Source: Spirochaetia bacterium UBA6919
Lineage (GTDB): Bacteria; Spirochaetota; UBA6919
Direction: 5' to 3'
Assembly (NCBI GenBank): GCA_002450905.1
Contig: DKAT01000024.1
Location: forward strand, 111,405 to 118,806
DNA: 7,402 nt
A model generated the notes under the pieces. The model saw only the letters and a program-made list of their open reading frames with translations. It had not been told where the DNA came from and made no database searches. Positions 1 to 5,825 of the stretch are shown here, piece by piece (the stretch's first letter is position 1; each line of letters opens with the position of its first letter). The position numbers and the translations under genes were made by a program.

Positions 1-1086
1 CTACTTTCCTTTTAAGTTGAGTTGAAGATCTTTTAGAGGGAGTTGTTCGGCAAATTTCTTGGTCATATCAGAATCCTCTGGAACAAATGTTAAGCCACCC
101 ACGCTTAATTCCTTTATTTCTGCTGCTGTGCGTATATTTAGCTCTGTATTATTGATATTCACCTTGAATTTATCTTCTGAAGATATTTTAGAGATAACCT
201 GTTTTCTCCTCTCGCTGACATTAACGCCTAGTCTTGAAAAGATATTCTGAAGTTTTCCCATAAGTTGTGCGAGATTCATTCCTTTTAAAAGAAATCCTGA
301 AACCGCTGTTTGTTGAACCCTTTTTAGAAATTCAGGATCTTTAATCGATGAGTAGAGGATGAATTTAGTATTTTCATTTTTACTAATCGCTCTCATATCA
401 TTGATGGAGTCTTCTATCTTCTCTGCAAAGGGGTCTATATCAATGAGTACAAAATCGATTTTCTTTTCCCGCAGATAATATTTACCCCATGATTCAATAT
501 CCTGGCAGGAATATACATAAAATCCTTTGGGTAGAAACTCATGAACGAGATCGATAGTTAGGGATTCCGTGAGTTTGATGGCTAACATATGGATGCTATC
601 AAGATAATGGTCTTTTTTATTTACCAGATTGATAGAAAAGTCACCCACTACGGTATTCATTTCTATGACAATAGTACTCATAGAAGGGTGGGTCAATTTT
701 GTCTTTGGACCAACATATACCTGGGGTGGGGTGATATCACAATTAAATTTATGCTCTTCCAATCGGGTGATGGCATTACCAGAGATCATATTTCCAAGCT
801 CTGTGATTGCTGATTTAAAGAGTTCTTTATTTTCATCGTCATCCACAACTTCCTGGAGGTTTAGACCTACCATTTCCTTTGCTATAACAGTGGATATACC
901 GGGGGGGAGATCAAAAATTATTTGTCCTTCTACATCTCCAATGATATTAAAAAAAATTGAGACTCCGCCGAGACTTTCCTTTCCTTTTGCAATATAAATT
1001 TGTTTTTTGCGTGCTGTGATACCCACAGCCTGATCGATGACTGATACAGCGGAAGCAACAAAGGGATTTATATATCGTAAGTCCAC
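1..1086 (-). CDS. CheX phosphatase domain fused to receiver-like and short PilZ-like segments
   Basis: The 361-residue protein has three parts. Residues 1-160 match the CheX/CheC/FliY phosphatase family, which dephosphorylates CheY-P in chemotaxis. The ExxN signature is present as E96 and N99 within ELGNMISGNA, so this domain looks catalytically competent. Residues about 187-285 resemble a response-regulator receiver: D216 in VLIDID fits the phosphoacceptor, S246/S247 the Ser/Thr position and K268 in GFLLKG the conserved lysine. The usual acidic pair after strand 1 is replaced by S193-C194, so phosphorylation is doubtful. Residues about 290-361 resemble a PilZ (c-di-GMP binding) domain, with an arginine pair at 293-294 and ELSVGG at 326-331 in place of [D/N]xSxxG. 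The protein ends about where a PilZ barrel would still need further strands. The start is GTG, chosen because GAGGTG lies 5 bases upstream and the CheX fold begins there. A cytoplasmic signalling role is inferred. The CheX call is firm, the receiver call fair and the PilZ call tentative. Confidence 0.88.
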   Translation of the reverse strand: MDLRYINPFVASAVSVIDQAVGITARKKQIYIAKGKESLGGVSIFFNIIGDVEGQIIFDLPPGISTVIAKEMVGLNLQEVVDDDENKELFKSAITELGNMISGNAITRLEEHKFNCDITPPQVYVGPKTKLTHPSMSTIVIEMNTVVGDFSINLVNKKDHYLDSIHMLAIKLTESLTIDLVHEFLPKGFYVYSCQDIESWGKYYLREKKIDFVLIDIDPFAEKIEDSINDMRAISKNENTKFILYSSIKDPEFLKRVQQTAVSGFLLKGMNLAQLMGKLQNIFSRLGVNVSERRKQVISKISSEDKFKVNINNTELNIRTAAEIKELSVGGLTFVPEDSDMTKKFAEQLPLKDLQLNLKGK

Positions 1087-1091
1087 GGATT

Positions 1092-1097
1092 CACCTC
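1092..1097 (-). promoter_or_regulatory. Ribosome binding site deciding the GTG start of the CheX-fusion gene
   Basis: On the minus strand GAGGTG lies 5 bases before the GTG at 1086-1084. It is the strongest Shine-Dalgarno match upstream of this gene and supports the non-ATG start. Confidence 0.8.
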
Positions 1098-1102
1098 AAA
1101 TT

Positions 1103-1114
1103 ATGACATTTGTC
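1103..1114. promoter_or_regulatory. Short inverted repeat, possible operator
   Basis: TGACA and TGTCA flank a two-base centre, giving a 12-base inverted repeat 17 bases before the GTG start of the CheX-fusion gene. It lies in the leader predicted from the promoter at 1153-1181. Its position would allow a dimeric regulator to act, but no family is identified and five-base arms are weak evidence. Confidence 0.25.
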
Positions 1115-1152
1115 ACTATTTATGTAAATTGATGTTTATCGTAATCTTGAGA

Positions 1153-1181
1153 AATATACTGAAAAACCGAATGAATACCAA
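1153..1181 (-). promoter_or_regulatory. Candidate sigma-70-type promoter for the CheX-fusion gene
   Basis: On the minus strand TTGGTA (1181-1176) is followed by a 17-base spacer and TATATT (1158-1153). These match the -35 consensus at 4 of 6 and the -10 consensus at 5 of 6. Transcription would start near 1146, giving a leader of about 60 bases that includes the ribosome binding site. The sequence lies just downstream of the glnE-like stop, so the gene could be expressed separately from glnE. In DNA this AT-rich, chance matches are common. Confidence 0.4.
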
Positions 1182-1193
1182 TATAATATAATA

Positions 1194-4157
1194 TTATTTC
1201 CCGCTTTGTAATATCTCTTGGTATATTTTTTTAACATTTTCTGTAATTTTTTTATAGGCTATAAGAAAGGACTTTTCGCCAGAGAAACCCATGGAGATAG
1301 AAAGGGTATGGATGTCCTTCTCATTTTCAGGTAATTTGGAAAGGTGGAAATGGTTCATGAAACGGAGATTGTATTCAATTTCTCTTAAAAAATCTAATGA
1401 GGCAGATAAAATGCGATATTGGTGTTTATGCAATATATTTTTACGCAGTAACATATTCAAGACATTATATATATTCCTTTTCCTTAACGTCGAATCGTGG
1501 ATGCCGTGCTTGATTAACAGGAATTCTACAATGAATTCAATATCAATAAGTCCACCATATCCCTTTTTAAAAAGAAATTTATAACCTTCTTTCTTGAAAG
1601 CATTTTCAGCTATTTTAATCCTCATGCTAACCACTTCTTGTAGAAGAATAGAAGGATCAATCGGGGAATATACAAAGTTACTTATTGTATTCTCAATGGA
1701 TCGTTTGAAGTTTAAATTGTTGGAAATAACTCTGGCTTTGGTATATACTAATTTCTCCCAAATAGAATCATTACTAGCAAGATATTTTTCGAATTGTGTA
1801 GCGGAAATGATGACTGGAGCATTTCTTCCATTAGGTCTCAGTTTTAAATCTATTTCATAGAGGATACCTAAGGGATTTGACTGGAGGAAGAATTTATTAG
1901 CTTCTGAAATAACATCATTATAAAACATAGAATTGTTATAAGATATGTTATTATCATCCTCATTTTCAAATAGAAAAACGATATCAAGATCAGAGGATAG
2001 TCCAGTTTCTCTTCCACCCAATTTACCAAGTATTATAATAGCATAATCACTTGTTGGATAACCCTTTTTACTGGATAATTCATTGAAAAAATATTTAAAG
2101 GTTTCAAGAAGTATTACATCTGCAACATAAGATAACTCTATATTAATTGAATAAATATCTATAATTCCAAATAATTTTCTTAGTGCTATACGAAATAATT
2201 CATAATATTTAAATAGAAATATACTATCAGTAAATGATTTATATTGACTAATATTTTTAAATCTTTTTCTAATAGATTTTACGGTTGTACGATCTTTTAA
2301 ATATCCTTTTTCAAAGAGCCTTTCAATTAATTCAGGGTAGAAATTAAGGATATCTGAAATGTAAGGTGCATTGGAAAAGAGATGTGTGAAGGTATTGACT
2401 ATTTCTTCATTTTGATAAAGGATTTCAAAGATAGTTTCTTTTGCATTATATTTATGAATTGTATTTGCAAAGCGAATAATATAGGAATCTATTTCTTGCA
2501 GGGGCTCAAGCGCTGTAAAGAGATTTGACATAGTTTTATTATATCCATCTCGTGCTTTCTGAGACACAGGAGCAAGATTTTTTAAAACGGATAATATTTG
2601 GAACGGGTTCTGAATATAATATTGAGAGAGTATTTCAATAGCTTCATCCGTTGATTGTTCTAATAGTGCAAGGAAATCGTGCTTATAATTGCTATTAATA
2701 AGTTCCTTAAAGTGGTTTCCAAATATTTTTTGAATTAATAGAACATATATTTCATTTGTTGAGTATTTTAATTGATTTGCTTGTAGTAATGATCTTTGTA
2801 ATTCTTGTTTTTCTGATATACCTCCATACATATCTTTAAAGATTTGCAAATTAGACTCGTCATGTATCTGAAGGTCTTTTAAGTGTTGTATTTTAGAAAA
2901 ATAACGATAAGCGTTTGTCAGTCCTACATATTCATCCTCTGTAATCAGATTTATCTCTTTTATAGAAGAAAGATTCGTTAAGATATCTTGATTTGTTTTT
3001 TCTGATTGGATATTTTCATGAAATAAATAAAAGAGTTGGTGGAAGAGATGAATAATTTTAAGAGGATCTTTATCAATATGCTGATATACACGGGTAACAT
3101 AATGTTTAACCCTTGAGATATCTGACTGAGATAAGTATTTTCTATATGTATAAGGAAAAATACTCTTTTTGAAATTATCATACAATGATTGATCACCTGA
3201 AATTAGACGGCTATATCTTAAATTAATCCTATCTGAAATCAGGTTCCTCTCTTCAAGATATTGAAGAAAGGTCTCAATATTAAAAATAATTGGTATTTTA
3301 CTGGTTTCAGTACTGGTAGGGTATTTAATCTGATAGAGTGGTTGTTGTTTTTCCGGGAATATACGATCAATAATCTTTATATATAAAGACTTTATACTTT
3401 GATATACTGAGATACCCTTTTGTGAATCAAGATCACTATTTAAAGAATAAATAAATACGACCTTTAATAAACTATTATAACTTAAATTTCTTTGAGCATA
3501 ATCTTCTACAGCAATAACTGAATAGGTTATACCATCTAAATTATTATATTTCTTACGATGTATAGATAATTCTTCTGTAAAGATCCTCTCTATAAGGGTA
3601 TCTGCTAGTTTTGATAATAAATATCTTGATTCAGAAATGTCTATAATACCATTTAATTCCTGATAACCTATAATGAAGTGAATATAATTCTTTATAAAAA
3701 ATAAATCCTTACCTGAAGACCTAGAAGATGATGATACAATAAATTTATCAAGGCTTTCAAAGTATTTCAATTGATTTTGATAAAGAGATTCGTTTATATC
3801 CAAGATATCAAGAACCTGAGGATATGTGGCAATAATGTTATAAAGGTATTCAGAAATACAGATTAGTAAAACTTTTTGTAGATAATCATTATCACTCATT
3901 AAATAATTAAGAATATTTTGTGGATCACCGTTTTTAAGAATAATCGAAGAGAATCTTTCAATAAGGATATCCATTTCATCATAGTTTGAAATATTTTCAA
4001 GCAAGCGAGGAATCCATTCTATAAAGCTTTTTTCATCTTTACAAATTCCTTTTAACTTATTCAATCTTTGTTTACACTGATCTGGATTTTGAATATTAAT
4101 TTGAGTAAGGAAAACGTCAATATTTGTAGATATAGATTCTGAAAGATAATTCTTCAT
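1194..4157 (-). CDS. glnE: Glutamine synthetase adenylyltransferase (GlnE) with degenerate adenylyl-removing domain
   Basis: GlnE normally has an N-terminal domain that removes AMP from glutamine synthetase and a C-terminal domain that adds it, joined by a helical region. The 987-residue length fits the two-domain family. The C-terminal domain is intact: LGKLGGRE before SSDLD (D723, D725), then EIDLKLRP (D770) and GGLIDIEF (D872, E874). These carry the three metal-binding aspartates and the GlnE-specific tail. The N-terminal half keeps the family framework: VIAVEDYAQRNLSY aligns with the GKLGG-type loop, ISGD at 319-322 with AGD, and PYTYRKYL at 335-342 with PFVYRRYL. However, L230 and K232 occupy the two aspartate positions of SSDID, and the DLRLRP aspartate is absent around YQIKYP (275-280). 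Inferred role: adenylylation of glutamine synthetase in the cytoplasm, without deadenylylation by this domain. The ATG start has no clear ribosome binding site. Sampled 60-base stretches are 15-33% GC, against about 42% in a sample from the CheX-fusion gene. GlnD was considered, but it has a different architecture (HD and ACT domains). Confidence 0.93.
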   Translation of the reverse strand: MKNYLSESISTNIDVFLTQINIQNPDQCKQRLNKLKGICKDEKSFIEWIPRLLENISNYDEMDILIERFSSIILKNGDPQNILNYLMSDNDYLQKVLLICISEYLYNIIATYPQVLDILDINESLYQNQLKYFESLDKFIVSSSSRSSGKDLFFIKNYIHFIIGYQELNGIIDISESRYLLSKLADTLIERIFTEELSIHRKKYNNLDGITYSVIAVEDYAQRNLSYNSLLKVVFIYSLNSDLDSQKGISVYQSIKSLYIKIIDRIFPEKQQPLYQIKYPTSTETSKIPIIFNIETFLQYLEERNLISDRINLRYSRLISGDQSLYDNFKKSIFPYTYRKYLSQSDISRVKHYVTRVYQHIDKDPLKIIHLFHQLFYLFHENIQSEKTNQDILTNLSSIKEINLITEDEYVGLTNAYRYFSKIQHLKDLQIHDESNLQIFKDMYGGISEKQELQRSLLQANQLKYSTNEIYVLLIQKIFGNHFKELINSNYKHDFLALLEQSTDEAIEILSQYYIQNPFQILSVLKNLAPVSQKARDGYNKTMSNLFTALEPLQEIDSYIIRFANTIHKYNAKETIFEILYQNEEIVNTFTHLFSNAPYISDILNFYPELIERLFEKGYLKDRTTVKSIRKRFKNISQYKSFTDSIFLFKYYELFRIALRKLFGIIDIYSINIELSYVADVILLETFKYFFNELSSKKGYPTSDYAIIILGKLGGRETGLSSDLDIVFLFENEDDNNISYNNSMFYNDVISEANKFFLQSNPLGILYEIDLKLRPNGRNAPVIISATQFEKYLASNDSIWEKLVYTKARVISNNLNFKRSIENTISNFVYSPIDPSILLQEVVSMRIKIAENAFKKEGYKFLFKKGYGGLIDIEFIVEFLLIKHGIHDSTLRKRNIYNVLNMLLRKNILHKHQYRILSASLDFLREIEYNLRFMNHFHLSKLPENEKDIHTLSISMGFSGEKSFLIAYKKITENVKKIYQEILQSGK

Positions 4158-4306
4158 AAATAACCAATTAATTGTTTATCGTACTGAATAATTAAGCTTA
4201 TCTGGAGCAGAAATATTCTCTATATACTTTCTCAATATAATCCATTTAAAAATAACACCCTAAATCATTTTAGAAAAGTAAATCTTTTATTATCAATTGG
4301 ATTCCG

Positions 4307-4335
4307 TTGTATTTTTTCAGGAACTTTATTATATT
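4307..4335 (+). promoter_or_regulatory. Candidate promoter for the Cse60-like/mnmA pair
   Basis: TTGTAT (4307-4312), a 17-base spacer and TATATT (4330-4335) resemble a sigma-70 promoter. The predicted start near 4342 gives a short leader of about 16 bases that still includes AAGGA at 4346-4350. It lies in the 200-base spacer between the divergent glnE and the rightward pair. I saw no convincing opposing promoter for glnE there. Confidence 0.4.
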
Positions 4336-4345
4336 TCTTAAAAAA

Positions 4346-4350
4346 AAGGA
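4346..4350 (+). promoter_or_regulatory. Ribosome binding site fixing the ATG start at 4358
   Basis: AAGGA, at the end of an eight-A run, lies 7 bases before ATG 4358-4360. The frame is also open upstream to a TTG at 4307, but that start has no ribosome binding site and falls inside the candidate promoter. The ATG is therefore preferred. Confidence 0.75.
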
Positions 4351-4357
4351 TATTGCG

Positions 4358-4573
4358 ATGAAGGTACGTATATTTGAAGGGAAATCTGCTCAGGAAGTTG
4401 AAAATAACATGAATAAATTTCTTACCGACAAAGAGAATTCTGGGTGGATAATAGATTATATGGAGCAATCAGAGTCTATGGCTTATGTGAATGGAAAATT
4501 AGAGCGAATGATAACTATTACATGCCTTCTGGTTGAGGATGTCTTTGAAAGTGATGAGTGTGATCATAAATAG
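4358..4573 (+). CDS. Small protein resembling the Cse60 family, upstream of mnmA
   Basis: This 71-residue soluble protein begins MKVRIFEGKSAQEVENNMNKF, an opening beta strand followed by an amphipathic helix. A strand around WIIDYMEQ and a final strand ITITCLLVE (about residues 52-60) follow, then an acidic tail ending DECDHK. This strand-helix-strand-strand layout and the KV-x-[IVL]-F opening resemble small proteins of the Cse60 type, named for a Bacillus sporulation-linked protein whose biochemical role is not established. There is no signal peptide or membrane segment. The resemblance is from memory of the pattern and is not a database match. The stop codon is 9 bases from the mnmA start, and the mnmA ribosome binding site overlaps that stop. 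The two are very likely co-transcribed and perhaps translationally coupled. A link to sporulation is not implied, and a role in tRNA thiolation is only suggested by position. Confidence 0.85.
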   Translation: MKVRIFEGKSAQEVENNMNKFLTDKENSGWIIDYMEQSESMAYVNGKLERMITITCLLVEDVFESDECDHK

Positions 4574-4578
4574 GAAAG
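4572..4578 (+). promoter_or_regulatory. Ribosome binding site for mnmA overlapping the upstream stop
   Basis: AGGAAAG overlaps the TAG stop (4571-4573) of the small upstream gene and ends 4 bases before the TTG start of mnmA. It supports the TTG start and suggests coupled translation. Confidence 0.65.
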
Positions 4579-4582
4579 TAAT

Positions 4583-5623
4583 TTGAAGATCGCAGTAGGC
4601 TTATCAGGTGGTATAGACAGTACGACAGCTATTTTAAAACTGCATAATGAAGGTCATGACGTCATCGGGATCACAATGAAGGCAACCCAAAATGATCAGG
4701 AATATGGGAAATGCTGTTCTATTCAGGATGTTCACGATGCTAAATGGATATGCCAACAACTGGGTGTACGTCATTACGTAGTGGATGTCCGAGATGAATT
4801 CAAGGAAAAAATCATTCAGTATTTTTTCGATGAATATCTGAAGGGACGAACCCCAAATCCATGTATATTTTGTAACGAACTCATCAAGTTTCAAAAACTC
4901 ATAGAAGCCTCCTCTTCTCTTGGATACAATTATTTCGCAACAGGTCATTACGCAATCTTAGAAAGAGATAATAATAGTCGTTTTTTACTTAAAAAAGGTT
5001 TAGACCCAATAAAAGATCAAGCCTATTTTCTAAGCAGACTTCCTTTGTCAATCCTAGGAAAATGTATATTCCCCCTTGGAAATACTAGAAAAGAAGAGAA
5101 TATTCAATATCTCGCATCCAAGAATATCTCTATCAGTCAGAAACGAGAAAGCCATGAAATATGCTTTGTTCCTGGAGACGATTATTCAAAGTTTATAGAA
5201 GATCAATTAGGAGATCAGATCAAGTCAGGGCATATCATCGATGAAGAGGGCTCAATTGTGGGAGAACATAATGGAATTCCTTATTATACCATTGGACAGC
5301 GGAGAGGATTAAATATCGCTATGGGAAAACCTGTATACGTTAGGGAAATCCATGGATCATCCAACACAATAGTCATTGGAGATAAGCCCTATGAGGATCA
5401 ATGTGAGGTCAATCAGTTGAACTGGCTGGACTATCCCGACCCGAATGAATCTCTTCTTGTGAAAGTACGATATTTTCATGAAGGTGAAATAGCTCACATT
5501 ACCAAATTAGACAACGATAGAATCTCCATTCAATTTGAAAACCCCGTATTTTCCATAACAAAGGGACAAGCAGCAGTGGGATATCGTGGTGATCAGGTCA
5601 TTTTTTCAGGGATTATTGATTAA
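4583..5623 (+). CDS. mnmA: tRNA-specific 2-thiouridylase MnmA
   Basis: MnmA activates uridine 34 of certain tRNAs (Lys, Glu and Gln types) with ATP and replaces the C2 oxygen with sulfur delivered as persulfide from a cysteine desulfurase. The 346-residue protein is slightly shorter than the E. coli enzyme but complete. The N-terminal PP-loop is SGGIDS at 8-13. The family block GRTPNPCIFCNELIKF starts at residue 88 and includes C97, the first catalytic cysteine. The second is C194 in HEICFVPGDDY, so the persulfide/disulfide pair is retained. Other family blocks are GHYA (121-124), KDQAYFLSRLP (from 144) and YTIGQRRGLN (from 235). The C-terminal beta-barrel ends with KGQAAVGYRGD (327-337). The start is TTG; no ATG lies between the upstream stop and the PP-loop, and a ribosome binding site precedes it. 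It follows the small Cse60-like gene in an apparent operon. No sulfur-relay gene is in the window. It is distinguished from MnmC or ThiI by the full MnmA motif set. Confidence 0.97.
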   Translation: MKIAVGLSGGIDSTTAILKLHNEGHDVIGITMKATQNDQEYGKCCSIQDVHDAKWICQQLGVRHYVVDVRDEFKEKIIQYFFDEYLKGRTPNPCIFCNELIKFQKLIEASSSLGYNYFATGHYAILERDNNSRFLLKKGLDPIKDQAYFLSRLPLSILGKCIFPLGNTRKEENIQYLASKNISISQKRESHEICFVPGDDYSKFIEDQLGDQIKSGHIIDEEGSIVGEHNGIPYYTIGQRRGLNIAMGKPVYVREIHGSSNTIVIGDKPYEDQCEVNQLNWLDYPDPNESLLVKVRYFHEGEIAHITKLDNDRISIQFENPVFSITKGQAAVGYRGDQVIFSGIID

Positions 5624-5702
5624 TCCTATATCCTCACCCGATTTATTACATTATTACACTTGGTGTTTCAAATCACATTTTCATAATGAACATAAAATGA
5701 TT

Positions 5703-5716
5703 TTGATCTAAATCAA
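5703..5716. promoter_or_regulatory. FNR/CRP-family binding box
   Basis: TTGAT, four bases and ATCAA form a perfect 14-base match to the FNR/ANR-type consensus TTGATNNNNATCAA. It lies in the spacer before the sensor gene, 31 bases upstream of the TTGACA of the candidate promoter. Its centre is about 72-74 bases before the predicted transcription start, a distance compatible with class I activation by this family. A TATAAT hexamer follows at 5719-5724, so it could instead repress a nearer promoter. No FNR-family gene is in the window. Confidence 0.5.
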
Positions 5717-5735
5717 ATTATAATATATTATTTTA

Positions 5736-5753
5736 TGTTAATGATCATTGACA
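5736..5753. promoter_or_regulatory. 18-base palindrome over the -35 region, candidate operator
   Basis: The sequence TGTTAATGATCATTGACA pairs at eight of nine positions, with a perfect ten-base core AATGATCATT. It covers the TTGACA -35 hexamer (5748-5753) of the promoter for the sensor gene, where a bound dimer would block RNA polymerase. The regulator is unknown. Confidence 0.4.
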
Positions 5754-5776
5754 AAACGACAATTAAATGATTTATT
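5748..5776 (+). promoter_or_regulatory. Candidate sigma-70 promoter of the sensor gene
   Basis: A perfect TTGACA (5748-5753) is followed by a 17-base spacer and TTTATT (5771-5776), a 4 of 6 match to the -10 consensus. Transcription would start near 5783, leaving a leader of about 43 bases before the ATG at 5826. This is the best -35 match among the spacers of the window. Confidence 0.5.
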
Positions 5777-5825
5777 TATCCTGCTTAGTATGTGTACATC
5801 AAATTATAATTATAAGTAATTAAAT

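Noticed and set aside
629..997. 122-codon open frame on the plus strand
   Set aside because: It lies wholly antisense to the CheX domain, which has clear family motifs. It has no recognisable domain of its own.
1100..1128. Strong-looking promoter on the minus strand: TTTACA, 17 bases, CATAAT, before the CheX-fusion gene
   Set aside because: Transcription would begin near 1093, inside the ribosome binding site at 1092-1097. The promoter at 1153-1181 fits better unless the message is leaderless.
1194..4157. GlnD-type uridylyltransferase as the identity of the 987-residue protein
   Set aside because: Two tandem GlnE-type halves and the GGLIDIEF tail are present, and no HD or ACT domain motif is visible.
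4158..4306. Leftward promoter for glnE in the divergent spacer
   Set aside because: Several TATATA-like hexamers occur, but none has an acceptable -35 at 16-18 bases, so no site is called.
4634..4948. 104-codon open frame on the minus strand
   Set aside because: It is antisense to conserved mnmA blocks, and its sequence follows from the mnmA codons.
5656..5668. Hairpin ACAC-TTG-GTGT with a short T run after mnmA, as an intrinsic terminator
   Set aside because: The stem is only four pairs and only a few T bases follow. It is too weak to call a terminator.
5676..5699. CATTTT/AAAATG inverted repeat after mnmA
   Set aside because: The six-pair, mostly AT stem with a 12-base loop is expected by chance in this composition.
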